Virus record (IMG/VR): IMGVR_UViG_3300009026_000039
Span: 1 to 30,779 of that record
Strand: one strand, 5' to 3'
Length of the DNA stretch: 30,779 nt
Origin: a virus
Under the pieces are notes generated by a model. The model did no database searches. It worked only from the letters and a program-made list of their open reading frames with translations, and was not told the DNA's origin. The first letter of the stretch is position 1; each line of letters starts with the position of its first letter. Below, piece after piece: positions 1 to 8,864 of this stretch. A program made the position numbers and the translations under genes.

Positions 1-308
1 GATTTAAATCTGGGGAATCCTTTATTAAATCTAAAAAAATTTTTATAAGCTGTTTCTAGGTTTTTTAATGAATCTTGTAGAGACTGAGAATTAATCTCTT
101 TTAACCATGAATAGTTATCATCTTTTTTTAATTCAGTTAATGATTTAGCGTTATCATAATAGTTAATTGAGTTTTTATTTGTCTCATATTCTGTTTTTCT
201 TTCATTTAAGAAGTGATTATAAACAAAACGAATTGACCCAAAATGTTTATTTAACAAAACAATTTGTTCATCATTGGGTTTAAGTTTATATTTATAAGTT
301 ATTAACAT
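1..308 (-). CDS. tnpB: TnpB, RNA-guided nuclease of IS200/IS605-type element (N-terminal part, runs off the window)
   Basis: Reading the minus strand from the ATG at 308 gives 102 uninterrupted codons that leave the window at position 1. The start reads MLITYKYKLKPNDEQIVLL, followed by FGSIRFVYNHFLNE and later SQSLQDSLKNLETAYKNFF and KGFPRFKS. These are the usual N-terminal landmarks of TnpB/OrfB proteins, which use an RNA made at the element's right end to cut DNA and so favour retention of the element. The RuvC-type catalytic residues and the guide RNA would lie beyond the left edge and cannot be checked. No tnpA is visible on the 5' side before HEG1. The element may be tnpB-only, or tnpA may be elsewhere. 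The family call is firm from the N-terminus; activity is unknown. Confidence 0.88.
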   Translation of the reverse strand, partial: MLITYKYKLKPNDEQIVLLNKHFGSIRFVYNHFLNERKTEYETNKNSINYYDNAKSLTELKKDDNYSWLKEINSQSLQDSLKNLETAYKNFFRFNKGFPRFK

Positions 309-384
309 TAATTTATCAGATTACTCTTATATTAGATAAATATATAAAAATTTTAAAAAAGATTATTTTTATAAAAAAATGTAG

Positions 385-393
385 TATATTTGC
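385..393 (+). promoter_or_regulatory. Possible host-type -7 promoter element upstream of HEG1
   Basis: TATATTTGC fits the Bacteroidetes -7 consensus TAnnTTTG. No TTTG is found 19-20 bases upstream, so this is weaker than the matching sites in front of HEG2-5. It lies 85 bases before the HEG1 start. The gene-free stretch 309-477 otherwise holds the 5' side of the tnpB element and a short hairpin. Confidence 0.35.
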
Positions 394-416
394 AAAATAA
401 AAATAAGACATATCAT

Positions 417-439
417 CCAAGCCACTAAAGATAACTTGG
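417..439. other. Short hairpin between tnpB and HEG1, possible end of the IS element
   Basis: CCAAG at 417-421 pairs with CTTGG at 435-439 around a 13-base loop. IS200/IS605 elements carry imperfect subterminal hairpins just outside their genes, and the left end of this element should lie 5' of tnpB, in this interval. The exact boundary and target motif cannot be assigned without an empty site for comparison. Confidence 0.25.
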
Positions 440-477
440 TTTTCTAGGTATTTGATAAATTATAATAAAATTTTAAA

Positions 478-2130
478 ATGGCAAAAAAAACAACAGCAGA
501 ATTCATAACTCAATGTTCATTGAAACATAATAACAAATATGATTATTCATTGGTTGAGTACGATGGTGTTGGTAATAAAGTTACTATTGTATGCCCAGAA
601 CATGGTGTTTTTGAAAAGATAGCTAGAGACCATAGCAATGGTCAAGGTTGTCCTTCATGTTCTAAGATAGAAAAATATTCATCATATAAATTACCTAAAG
701 AAGATGTGATTAATTCGTTTATAGCTAAGCATGGTAATAAGTACGATTATTCGTTGGTTGAGTATGTTAATTTACAAACCAATATTAAAATAATATGTCC
801 AATTCATGGTGAGTTTGAACAAAGACCATGTGTTCATTTAAGGGGTGAAGGTTGTAAAAAATGTTATTTTAAATATAAAGTAGATAATTTAAATTTGGGT
901 GATGTATTCATTTCTAACGCAAATATTAAATTTGACGATTATTATGATTATTCACTAGTTAACTACCAAAAACATAATATTGTTGTTGATATTATTTGTC
1001 CTAAACATGGTGTTTTTAGTCAAAGACCAGATGTTCACCTAAGAGGTGTTGGTTGTATTAAATGTTATAAAGAAAATAAATTAATTAATGATAAATTAAA
1101 ATTTATTAAAGACTCAAAAAAAACACATAAAGATAATTATGATTATTCGCTAGTTGATTATGTTTCTGCAACAGAAAAAGTTAAAATTATTTGTACAGAA
1201 CATGGCGAATTTGAACAGACACCCAATAATCATTTAAGTAAAAAAAATAAATGCCCTAAATGTGCTTTAAAATATAATTTAAGTCAAGATTCTGTTAATA
1301 ATTATTTAAAATCATTAAATATAGATACAGAATTAAATAATAGATTAATATTAAATGGTAAGGAATTAGATATATACATACCCTCACGTAACCTAGCAAT
1401 AGAATATAATGGTTTATATTGGCATTCTGAAGAATATATCTCTTCAAACTATCATCTAAATAAAACAATTGAATGTGAAAAACAAGGTATTCAATTAATT
1501 CATGTATTTGAAGATGAATGGTTATATAAACAAGATATAGTTAAGTCTAGACTATCAAATATACTAGGATTGACACCCAGTAAGATATATGGTAGAAAAA
1601 CAGAGATACGAGAAGTAACACCAAAAGATTCTAAAGTATTTTTAGATACCAATCATATTCAAGGCAACGTCAACTCAAGTATCAAACTAGGGTTATATTA
1701 TAATGATGAGCTAGTGTCATTGATGACGTTTGGAACACTTAGAAAATCAATGGGTGGGATTTCTAAAGAAGGTTCATATGAGTTATTTAGATTCTGTAAT
1801 AAATTAAATACAACGGTTATTGGTGGTGCTGATAAGTTGCTTAAGTATTTTGTAAAGACGTATAAACCCATAGAAATTATTAGCTATGCTGACCGAAGAT
1901 GGAGTCAAGGTGGGTTGTATGAGAAATTAGGGTTTACACATATACATGATTCTAAACCAAACTATTGGTATATAATAGGTACCAACAGAGAGTATAGGTT
2001 TAAACATAGAAAAGATGTTCTAGTTAAAGAAGGATTTGACCCATCTAAAACAGAACATCAGATTATGTTAGAGAGAGGTATAAATAGAATATACGACTGT
2101 GGTAATAAGAAATATGTATTAAGTATTTAA
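478..2130 (+). CDS. HEG1: modular VSR/EDxHD-like putative homing endonuclease with four zinc-ribbon repeats
   Basis: This is a 550-aa free-standing nuclease. Residues 7-265 hold four tandem units of about 60 aa, each with KYDYSLVEY-like, CPxHG, xxH and GCxxC elements; the Cys/His spacing suggests a zinc ribbon per unit (C39, H42, C58, C61 in the first). Residues 282-348 look like a very-short-patch-repair/EDxHD nuclease core: KELDIYIP (D298), LAIEYNGLYWH (E309, H316), YHLNK (H326), then IQLIHVFEDEW. Residues 379-500 form a second domain with VIGGADKLLKYF and GGLYEKLGF, resembling GNAT motifs A and B. It converges on the glutaredoxin gene and shares TTAA with its end. Family knowledge suggests DNA cleavage that spreads the gene between phages; the target is unknown. 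Nothing looks truncated. Confidence 0.8.
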   Translation: MAKKTTAEFITQCSLKHNNKYDYSLVEYDGVGNKVTIVCPEHGVFEKIARDHSNGQGCPSCSKIEKYSSYKLPKEDVINSFIAKHGNKYDYSLVEYVNLQTNIKIICPIHGEFEQRPCVHLRGEGCKKCYFKYKVDNLNLGDVFISNANIKFDDYYDYSLVNYQKHNIVVDIICPKHGVFSQRPDVHLRGVGCIKCYKENKLINDKLKFIKDSKKTHKDNYDYSLVDYVSATEKVKIICTEHGEFEQTPNNHLSKKNKCPKCALKYNLSQDSVNNYLKSLNIDTELNNRLILNGKELDIYIPSRNLAIEYNGLYWHSEEYISSNYHLNKTIECEKQGIQLIHVFEDEWLYKQDIVKSRLSNILGLTPSKIYGRKTEIREVTPKDSKVFLDTNHIQGNVNSSIKLGLYYNDELVSLMTFGTLRKSMGGISKEGSYELFRFCNKLNTTVIGGADKLLKYFVKTYKPIEIISYADRRWSQGGLYEKLGFTHIHDSKPNYWYIIGTNREYRFKHRKDVLVKEGFDPSKTEHQIMLERGINRIYDCGNKKYVLSI

Positions 2131-2381
2131 CCTAAAAATTGTTTGGTTAAATCTGCCGCCTCACGAATTGTTGCAAAACTAATATTTGGTATAAGTAATT
2201 GTTTACCAACTTTAACAATTGGAACTTGGTCGGATTTTGTTATTTCATGTATTTGATTATACTCAGCTTCATTTTCTTCTAAGTTAACATCAACATCAAT
2301 AAATTCTATACCTTCTTCAGTAAGGATATTTTTTAATTCCGTGCAATACGGACAATCTTCTATGGAGTAAATTTTAATCAT
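2127..2381 (-). CDS. Glutaredoxin-like thiol-disulfide oxidoreductase
   Basis: This 84-aa protein has the redox motif CPYC at residues 10-13 directly after the first beta strand, and QVPIV with the cis-proline (P54) that contacts bound thiol. Length and layout match single-domain glutaredoxins. T4-type phages carry such proteins to reduce ribonucleotide reductase; that role is inferred here because no reductase gene lies in the window. The ATG at 2381 overlaps the end of the helicase gene by 8 bases, so the two are probably co-transcribed and translationally coupled. The stop overlaps the convergent HEG1 stop by four bases (TTAA), so HEG1 sits with no spacer against this gene. Confidence 0.85.
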   Translation of the reverse strand: MIKIYSIEDCPYCTELKNILTEEGIEFIDVDVNLEENEAEYNQIHEITKSDQVPIVKVGKQLLIPNISFATIREAADLTKQFLG

Positions 2382-5376
2382 TTAATTCATTCATTATTTC
2401 ATCCATCAAATTGATGGTTATTTCTTCGTCACTTAATTTATTATCACCCATTATGGTATCTATAATATCTTTTTTATTTTTAAGTGTTTCCCACATTCTT
2501 ACAGATATTGTATCCATAAATAGTTGATAATACACATTTACATCATTTTTCTGCCCAATTCGATAGCTGCGGTCTTCTGCTTGTTCATTATTTCCAGTAA
2601 CCCAATCAAACGAATTAAAGATAACAACGGTTGCTTCAGTAAGTGTAATACCAACACCAGCACTTTTAATATTTCCAACGAATACTTTAACCTTTGGATT
2701 GTTTTGAAAGTCATCTACTGATTTTTGTTTGGCTTTGGTTGTCATTGGTCCGTTGTGTTTAACAGATACTTTACCAAAGTGGTTAGCTAATACTTCTAGT
2801 TCTTCAGTAAACGATGTAAATACTATCACTTTTCTACCCATTTCTATTGCATTTTCAACCATTTCTATTGTTGAAGGAATAGCTTGCATAGCGATGAATT
2901 TTCTTAATAATATAAGTTCAACTAGGTCTTTTTGTGATTCAATTGATTTTTTACCTTCAGCTTTTCTTTTAGCCATATACTCATCCCACAATAAATCATA
3001 CATCTTCCATCCATTAAGGTCTAATTTATGATACATTGGTGTAACTACTTTATCTGGCATATCCAATGTATCAGTTTTTAAACGTCTAAGAATTATGTTT
3101 TTGGTTTTTGCGGCTAGTTCTTCTAGATTACTAGCACCATCAGTTAACCATATTTGCTTTCTTTGCCCATTTTTAAGCGTTCTCATGAACTGTCTACCAT
3201 CACAATACCTAACAGCAAAGTGTTTCCAATTTTCCGCAATAGGAGACTTAATTATCTTTAATAAATTAAAGAAATCCATTGGTCTATTTGCAACTGGTGT
3301 ACCAGTCAGTAGCCATACTTTATTTATATTATAGTTTACGGATAAATCCACCATAATCTTACCACGAATACTTTCATGGTTTTTTAGGTAATGAGCTTCA
3401 TCAATAATAGCTAAATCAAACTTTTGGTTAGCTAAATCTCTAATCAACACTTTTTCTGGTTCACCTTCTTTTTTCTTTTTTCCATCAGTTAATGTATGGA
3501 AATTTTTAAGAATATCAAAGTTAATTATTGTAAACTTAGCACTGTTGAATTTCTTCCCATCGATTATTGCTGTATCATCACAAAAAACATTGATTTCACG
3601 TTCCCAATTTATTTTTGTTGATGATGGTGCTACTATAAGAATCCTTTCAGCACCACTTTCTAAAGCGGCAACAATTGATTGGGTCGTATTGTGCGTTACA
3701 ATTGCGTGTTCAGTTGTGTATAGTTTATCATCCGCATCAACAGAAATACAAACAGTCTCAGCTTGACCACATGGTTCAATGTTTTTTATATATCTACCAA
3801 TTTTATATTTTTTAGGTGGGTTGTATTCAACAGCTTTTCGTTTTAATCTAAACGGATTAAATTGTTCTGGCATTTTAATATTTAATCTGTAAGCTTTTCT
3901 ACATTCAACAACAGTACCATCTGGTTTTTTATATTTACCAATTTTACTTTTCTTTCTTACAATACCACCCAATGAATGAACAATTTCAGCGACATCATCA
4001 GCTAATCTTTCAGATACAGTACAATATTCAGTACCACTAAAATTATCGTTTTTTGATTTCATACAATGACCATCAGTATCCATAAGACCTTGTAATATTG
4101 CAAGTCTATTTTCTATACTAGAATATTTGTATATATCTGGAATAAATTTTGTATGTGAACGTGTGTGTTCTAATTTTAAATCATATAATGATAAACCAAT
4201 ATTAATAGAACAAGTTCTACAATTAGGACTATTTTTTGTTTCTTTAAAATTAAAACCACCTAACATTTCATCAAAATCATCTTTATGTAATGTAAATCTA
4301 ATAAATTTATTTTTAAAATGACCATCACCTAAACCTAAACCTAATAAATATGGTTCAATTGGTAATATATCGTTATTTTCAAATTCAATTGGTTTAACAA
4401 TTGGAATTTGCCATTTAGAATTACCGTTTTTTTGTTTATAGTATGTTTTAAACTTGTAAGGTTTTTTTCCATTCCTACCAGTTCCTTTTAGTTCTAAAGT
4501 TAAATTTTCATCCAACATTTGTTCAGTACTAAGTGTTCTATATTTGTTTTCCCTAGTTTTAGAATTTTCACCAGAATTACATGAAGATACAGCCCATAAA
4601 TGTGAGCCATCTGTTGTAATAGAATAACCATCATTAAATGTTATCTTATATATATCTTTTAATCCTTGTGGGTAAATACCAATAATATTACATGGTTTAC
4701 CATTTGAACCAATTATTCTATCACCAATCTTTAAATCACCAAATTTCTTTTTCCCAGTAGGTGTTATAGCTAAAGTACTGGTAATCAAGCCTTTTCCCAT
4801 CCCCATCCCGTCTCCTAATATACATCCATTTCGTGAAAGAAGGAATTTAACACCTTCTTCTTGGTGTTGGTAAAGCTTTTTACCTTGTTTAGCTAATATG
4901 TCGTTATATTGGCTAAAATCAACATCTACGTTGATTGATTCGAAGTATGGGTCATCGGTTACTTGTGTTTTGGGTAGCCAATACATTTTAGATGATTGTT
5001 GGTTTCTATTTAGTTTTCCGTATACATGGAATGTCTTTTCAGTTTCGGCTAATATAAATTCGATAAGAATTCTTTGAGGAACGAATGATAAAGCGTCTTG
5101 TTTTTGTAATTCTAACCCTAGGTATTCTGTGATATTTATAACACGATTAATCATTTGTGGTTCTCTATCGTGATTTCGAACTATATACTTTGATTGGTTG
5201 TCAGTAAGTAATAATTTTTTGTTTTTTTTGTATTCGTGTTTGAGTTTAAGTATATATGGGTTAATACCTTCATAGTTTTCTAACAATGAAAGTGCACTAT
5301 GGCCTCGTAAGTCATCTAGGTTAATCAAAATGTTGTAATTTTTATTAAATATACTAATTATTTTAAATAAAATCAA
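2374..5376 (-). CDS. SNF2-family DNA helicase/ATPase, interrupted by an intein
   Basis: The 1000-aa precursor splices in theory to 632 aa. Helicase motifs are clear: Q-motif region YQHQEEGVKFLL (about 169-180), Walker A GMGMGK (190-195) completed by T564 after the intein, DEAH (659-662), TGTP (691-694), the SAGVGITLT region (905-913) and EQAEDRSYRIGQ (931-942). The last resembles SMARCAL1/HepA-like SNF2 enzymes, which remodel or anneal branched DNA. In a phage this points to replication or recombination. The first 160 residues match nothing I recognise. The reading frame opens with TTG at 5376; the first in-frame ATG is at codon 76, so a TTG start is assumed and the exact start is uncertain. 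It leads the operon with glutaredoxin, and a minus-strand TATTTATA motif lies 25 bases upstream. Confidence 0.88.
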   Translation of the reverse strand: MILFKIISIFNKNYNILINLDDLRGHSALSLLENYEGINPYILKLKHEYKKNKKLLLTDNQSKYIVRNHDREPQMINRVINITEYLGLELQKQDALSFVPQRILIEFILAETEKTFHVYGKLNRNQQSSKMYWLPKTQVTDDPYFESINVDVDFSQYNDILAKQGKKLYQHQEEGVKFLLSRNGCILGDGMGMGKGLITSTLAITPTGKKKFGDLKIGDRIIGSNGKPCNIIGIYPQGLKDIYKITFNDGYSITTDGSHLWAVSSCNSGENSKTRENKYRTLSTEQMLDENLTLELKGTGRNGKKPYKFKTYYKQKNGNSKWQIPIVKPIEFENNDILPIEPYLLGLGLGDGHFKNKFIRFTLHKDDFDEMLGGFNFKETKNSPNCRTCSINIGLSLYDLKLEHTRSHTKFIPDIYKYSSIENRLAILQGLMDTDGHCMKSKNDNFSGTEYCTVSERLADDVAEIVHSLGGIVRKKSKIGKYKKPDGTVVECRKAYRLNIKMPEQFNPFRLKRKAVEYNPPKKYKIGRYIKNIEPCGQAETVCISVDADDKLYTTEHAIVTHNTTQSIVAALESGAERILIVAPSSTKINWEREINVFCDDTAIIDGKKFNSAKFTIINFDILKNFHTLTDGKKKKEGEPEKVLIRDLANQKFDLAIIDEAHYLKNHESIRGKIMVDLSVNYNINKVWLLTGTPVANRPMDFFNLLKIIKSPIAENWKHFAVRYCDGRQFMRTLKNGQRKQIWLTDGASNLEELAAKTKNIILRRLKTDTLDMPDKVVTPMYHKLDLNGWKMYDLLWDEYMAKRKAEGKKSIESQKDLVELILLRKFIAMQAIPSTIEMVENAIEMGRKVIVFTSFTEELEVLANHFGKVSVKHNGPMTTKAKQKSVDDFQNNPKVKVFVGNIKSAGVGITLTEATVVIFNSFDWVTGNNEQAEDRSYRIGQKNDVNVYYQLFMDTISVRMWETLKNKKDIIDTIMGDNKLSDEEITINLMDEIMNELND
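3688..4791 (-). mobile_element. Class 3-type intein with LAGLIDADG homing endonuclease, inserted in the helicase Walker A motif
   Basis: The 368-aa insert covers residues 196-563 of the helicase precursor. It begins with Gly right after the Walker A lysine (K195) and ends IVTHN before Thr564; removing it restores GMGMGKTTQS. It lacks the Cys/Ser first residue of class 1 inteins. Instead it shows the class 3 triad: W261 two residues after the block B His (H259), C543 at block F (TVCISVDADD), and T561 at block G next to H562 and N563. The middle holds two LAGLIDADG helices, LLGLGLGDG (344-352) and LQGLMDTDG (428-436), with candidate catalytic D351 and D435. Splicing chemistry for this class begins at the block F Cys. 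All key residues are present, so the intein is probably active. Confidence 0.9.
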
Positions 5377-5400
5377 TAGTTTATTGGTTATTAATAAATT

Positions 5401-5414
5401 TATAAATATTTATC
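5401..5414. promoter_or_regulatory. Divergent pair of late-type TATTTATA motifs between helicase and neck genes
   Basis: On the plus strand TATTTATC lies at 5407-5414, 10 bases before the 5425 start. On the minus strand TATTTATA lies at 5408-5401, 25 bases before the helicase start. The two overlap almost as mirror images, so one short AT-rich block could serve both directions. The motif recurs at most transcription units of this window. Confidence 0.5.
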
Positions 5415-5424
5415 TATAAAAGCC

Positions 5425-5946
5425 ATGAAAAATAATAAAATTATACCTATCACGAGAATAAACAAGTTTTTTTCAGAGGATGATTACAATTTAGAAATAT
5501 CTATGAGTCGCGAATCTGTTGAGGGTGATGGTAATTTCGTTGTTATTCTTTATACTGTTGATAGAGAGATGAGTGAGAGTGATATGTTATATGGTGAAGC
5601 ATCGAAAGATGGAATTAGATTTTTCCCACCTATTGAATTAAAGGTTGTTCCTTTGATTGAAGAGGCTGAAAATAAAGCATATAATAACAATGGTGGTTTG
5701 AGATACATTCAAGATGGTCATTTAACCTTTGGTGTGTATGATGCTCAATTAAAAGAACTTAACGCTAGTTTATCATATGGTGATTATATTGGTTATCCGA
5801 TAAATGAAACTGAGATAAGATATTTTAGTGTGGTTAATGATGGGGTTAAGAATTTTGATAATAAACATACGATAATGGGTTACAAGGCTGCATATCGTAC
5901 TGTTAAGTGTTCACCAGTGGATAGTTCAGAATTCAGAGGCTTGTAA
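5425..5946 (+). CDS. Putative neck / head-tail connector protein (gp14-like by position)
   Basis: A 173-aa soluble protein without signal peptide or membrane segment. The second half includes LSYGDYIGYPINETEIRYF and ends with an aromatic, Cys-containing YRTVKCSPVDSSEF stretch. This is loosely like the C-terminal part of T4-type neck proteins, where a GDxIxYP segment is followed by FxxxxVxxxxPF and a Cys-containing tail. It is the first gene of the plus-strand structural run and precedes a gp15-like gene, which is the order expected for gp14-gp15. I do not see a diagnostic motif, so the role is mainly from context; a minor virion or baseplate protein is the alternative. Confidence 0.4.
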   Translation: MKNNKIIPITRINKFFSEDDYNLEISMSRESVEGDGNFVVILYTVDREMSESDMLYGEASKDGIRFFPPIELKVVPLIEEAENKAYNNNGGLRYIQDGHLTFGVYDAQLKELNASLSYGDYIGYPINETEIRYFSVVNDGVKNFDNKHTIMGYKAAYRTVKCSPVDSSEFRGL

Positions 5947-5977
5947 TAATATTAAAACAAATTAAATAATATAAAAC

Positions 5978-7039
5978 ATGGGGATGCCTAAAGGTTGGAG
6001 AAGCGACATAAACATCAATAGACAAAGAGTCGGACCAGAAAGAAGAGAAGATATTCTAGATGGAATTGCCGATAAAGGTACTTTTTTACCTAAAGGGGTA
6101 TTGGAGGAGGATATGGACCAATCTGTTGTTGAGTTTGCTGGGTCTGATAAGGGTTTTGGTTTTAGTATTAATGGTGATAAGGTTCCAGTAATTTTCTTAA
6201 CAATACAAAGATGGACTGAGTTTAGTAAAACATGGCAATTCTCTGATAAATATAAAAATATTGAATTACCATTTATTACAATCATAAGAAAACCAGATAT
6301 TCAACAAGGTCAAAACCAAGCTGGATTATGGAATATCCCAGGTAATCGTACATATACCTACATGAAAGTTCCAACATGGGATGGTATCAGACAAGGTGTT
6401 GATTTATATAAAGTTCCTCAACCAACACCAGTTGATATGACTTATGAGATAAGATTGTTTACAAATAGAATGAAAGATTTGAACAAATTCAATAGAATCA
6501 TTCAAAGAGCATTTCAATCAAGACAATGTTATATCAATGTTAATGGTCACCCAATGCCTTTGCATTTGGAGGCTATAGGTGATGAGAGTAATGTTGATGA
6601 TTTTGAAAACAGAAGATTTTACGTTCAATTATTTGAAGTAAAATTATTGGGGTATATTTTGGATGAAGAAGATTTTGAAGTTGTTCCAACAATTAATAGA
6701 ATGATGGTTACAACTGAAATTGAGGAATCGGTTATTAACCTTGGTGATATAATATTGACACCAAAAATAAATGTAAATGATGTTAATTTCACTTTTGATT
6801 TTAAACCTAAGAGTGAAACACAATTTTCGTTTACAAATCAATATAAAGTGATGTTTACGCAATTAACTAATATTAGTGGTATTAGTAGGATAGTTATTTT
6901 AGTGAATAATATAGGAGTTTTTGATGGGTCGGTTATGACATCACCTTTGACATTTAATGCAAATGATGTGGTAACAATTAAAATAACAAAAAACTTTAAC
7001 GATGAAGGGGTTTTTACTTTATTAGGAAATACAATTTAA
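5978..7039 (+). CDS. Putative tail completion / sheath-stabilising protein (gp15/gp3-like)
   Basis: A 353-aa protein. Residues about 60-235 carry PVIFLTIQRWTEFSKTW, a short strand IELPFITIIRKP, then YKVPQPTPVDMTYEIRLFTN, FNRIIQRAF, NGHPMPLHL and a final strand FYVQLFEVKLLGYIL. The run of P(Q)PxPxDxTYxxxxxT followed by a helix and NGxPMPLxL is what I associate with the T4 tail-cap family (gp15 tail terminator and gp3), which closes the upper end of sheath and tube. The last 120 residues are a separate beta-rich region, possibly a small Ig-like domain, absent from T4 gp15. It starts 31 bases after the previous gene and one base before the next, so it is in the same operon. Confidence 0.5.
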   Translation: MGMPKGWRSDININRQRVGPERREDILDGIADKGTFLPKGVLEEDMDQSVVEFAGSDKGFGFSINGDKVPVIFLTIQRWTEFSKTWQFSDKYKNIELPFITIIRKPDIQQGQNQAGLWNIPGNRTYTYMKVPTWDGIRQGVDLYKVPQPTPVDMTYEIRLFTNRMKDLNKFNRIIQRAFQSRQCYINVNGHPMPLHLEAIGDESNVDDFENRRFYVQLFEVKLLGYILDEEDFEVVPTINRMMVTTEIEESVINLGDIILTPKINVNDVNFTFDFKPKSETQFSFTNQYKVMFTQLTNISGISRIVILVNNIGVFDGSVMTSPLTFNANDVVTIKITKNFNDEGVFTLLGNTI

Positions 7040-7040
7040 T

Positions 7041-7439
7041 ATGAGCTGTTCAAATAATTCTTCAAGTATAAATCAAATGTTCATTATTGAACCATTGCTA
7101 ATAACTGGGGACACACCAGTTATTTCTGCATGTACTGCCGTTTATACTGATACTATAATATCTTGTAGTGGTGATGCTGAAATCATATTAGGTACTGGAC
7201 AGACAATTTTCAATACTAGTATAATACCTTTACTTGATGCTACTATCGATTTAGGTATTCCTTTGCAACGATTTAGAGATATAAACACAGTGAGTGGTAC
7301 TTCCAGTGTTTGGACATCCACAATAAGTGTAACAACACCTTTATTGGATTTAGGTTACGATTCAATGAGTAATCTAAGACAAATAACAGCAGATAATTCA
7401 ATAATTCAAGACGATTTTTTACATGGTGGTGTATATTAA
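7041..7439 (+). CDS. Small fibre/appendage-type virion protein
   Basis: A 132-aa protein that starts one base after the preceding stop. It is rich in Thr, Ser and Ile. It contains PLLDATIDLGIPLQRFRDI, a form of the xxDLGxxxxRWRDI motif common in phage tail fibres just before receptor-binding or chaperone domains. It ends in HGGVY, echoing the DGGFY end of the next protein. It may be a short fibre subunit or a split-off fibre tip. Role in adsorption is inferred from motif and neighbours. Confidence 0.5.
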   Translation: MSCSNNSSSINQMFIIEPLLITGDTPVISACTAVYTDTIISCSGDAEIILGTGQTIFNTSIIPLLDATIDLGIPLQRFRDINTVSGTSSVWTSTISVTTPLLDLGYDSMSNLRQITADNSIIQDDFLHGGVY

Positions 7440-7450
7440 CAAAACTAACA

Positions 7451-7458
7451 TATTTATA
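7451..7458 (+). promoter_or_regulatory. Late-type TATTTATA motif before the 450-aa fibre gene
   Basis: TATTTATA ends 19 bases before the ATG at 7478, within the 38-base gap after the previous stop. It is one of about a dozen copies upstream of genes in this window. Confidence 0.5.
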
Positions 7459-7477
7459 TAAAAACAAAAATTAAGAC

Positions 7478-8830
7478 ATGGCAATTAGACAAACTACACA
7501 CATTTTAAAGAATAGTAATATCGTCAATAGACCTTTACCTTCTTCATTATTACAAGGTGAACCTATTGTAAACACAGCTGATGGTATTGTATACTTTTCT
7601 GGTGTTACATCATCAACTAACAATTGGACACCAGCTGGTACTGGTACAACAGCTAACTTCTTTGAAGCTGGTTCTAACTTATATGATTTAAAGCTTAGAA
7701 ATCAAATTACTGCGTATAGTGGTATTACAAATTTAAGTGGTAAGTTCTTATCTGGTACAACTTCTGGATTCGTATTGGCTGATGTATCATCAATTGCTGG
7801 TATTGATACTTATGTAACTGGTTTTACATATAGTAACAACTTATTTACAATTAAACAAAACAATGGTCAATCTGATTTAACAGCATCAATTAATACGATG
7901 ACTGGTTTGACTATTAGTGGTACATTCTCAGCAACAACTCTTCAAGGTAATGGTGCTGCTATTACTGGGTTACCATATGTAACTGGCGGTACAATGGTTT
8001 ATGTTGGTTCTACTGGCACAACTACTTTCACAAATAGTACTGGTGGTACATTTAATGTTACTGGATTCAAAGATGTATTTACAACTGGTGGTACATATGC
8101 AGCTGGTACAACTACATTTACCAACAATGATGGTACTACTTACCAAGTAACTGGTTTAAGTTCAACAGATACATATGTAACTGGTTTAACTTATAATCCA
8201 ACTAGTAACTTGATTACTTTAGCACAAAACCAAGGACAAGTAGATAAAACAATAAACATTACATCAATGTCTGGTATAACACTATCTAACTTGACAGCTG
8301 GTAGAGTTGTTTATGTTGGTACTGGTGGTTTATTAACTGATGAAGCTGGATTTACTTATGATGCTGGAACAAATACATTTAGTGTTCCATCAGATGGTAC
8401 TGTAAATGTTGGTACTGGTGGTTTAAATGTTGCTGGTGATGCTGTAATACAAGGTTCTTTAACAGTATTTGGTCCATCAATTTCCGCATTTACTAATCAA
8501 TTATATGTAGAAGACCCTAACATATCACTTAACTATAACCCAACTGGAAATACAACGGTAACGTCTATTGGTGCTGGTTGGACTGTTCAAGATGGTAATG
8601 GTGTAAATGGTGGTAATGTTAACTTAAACATAAACAGACTAGATACATTAACTGGTTTAACAGCAACTCAGATACCTAGTATCACAGAGTATACTGCATC
8701 AACTGGATACGCTAACAGAGGTTGGATTACGGAATTAAACGATATCGTAATTAGAAGTACGAATGTTAATACACCAAATGGTGTAAGAGTAATTACGGAA
8801 TTTGACGTACTCGATGGGGGTTTTTACTAG
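7478..8830 (+). CDS. Tail fibre / virion appendage protein
   Basis: A 450-aa Gly/Thr-rich beta-repeat protein. Residues 1-42 form a typical fibre N-terminus: LKNSNIVNRPLPSSLLQGE, then PIVNTADGIVYFSG, the signature of proteins that attach fibres to the particle. The middle holds repeated units of the form YVTGxTY...TFTNxxGGTFxVTG, also present in the next gene. It is followed by a trimeric-fibre-like segment (GLNVAGDAVIQGSLTVFG) and ends with DGGFY. No enzymatic motif or S74 chaperone is seen. It probably forms part of the host-contact apparatus. A terminator hairpin follows directly. Confidence 0.7.
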   Translation: MAIRQTTHILKNSNIVNRPLPSSLLQGEPIVNTADGIVYFSGVTSSTNNWTPAGTGTTANFFEAGSNLYDLKLRNQITAYSGITNLSGKFLSGTTSGFVLADVSSIAGIDTYVTGFTYSNNLFTIKQNNGQSDLTASINTMTGLTISGTFSATTLQGNGAAITGLPYVTGGTMVYVGSTGTTTFTNSTGGTFNVTGFKDVFTTGGTYAAGTTTFTNNDGTTYQVTGLSSTDTYVTGLTYNPTSNLITLAQNQGQVDKTINITSMSGITLSNLTAGRVVYVGTGGLLTDEAGFTYDAGTNTFSVPSDGTVNVGTGGLNVAGDAVIQGSLTVFGPSISAFTNQLYVEDPNISLNYNPTGNTTVTSIGAGWTVQDGNGVNGGNVNLNINRLDTLTGLTATQIPSITEYTASTGYANRGWITELNDIVIRSTNVNTPNGVRVITEFDVLDGGFY

Positions 8831-8831
8831 T

Positions 8832-8864
8832 AACTAATTAGTAATCAATTAGTTAATTTTTTAT
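8832..8864 (+). terminator. Rho-independent terminator after the 450-aa fibre gene
   Basis: AACTAATT (8832-8839) pairs perfectly with AATTAGTT (8847-8854) around a 7-base loop and is followed by AATTTTTTAT. The stem is AT-only, so it is moderate in strength, but position and U-tract fit. Confidence 0.6.

Noticed and set aside
2524-4321. Plus-strand ORFs opposite the helicase and intein
   Set aside because: They are short, lack recognisable motifs and lie entirely inside a well-supported minus-strand gene.
5962-6285. A 107-aa minus-strand ORF over the gp15-like gene
   Set aside because: It is a shadow of the plus-strand frame, with no promoter or motif.
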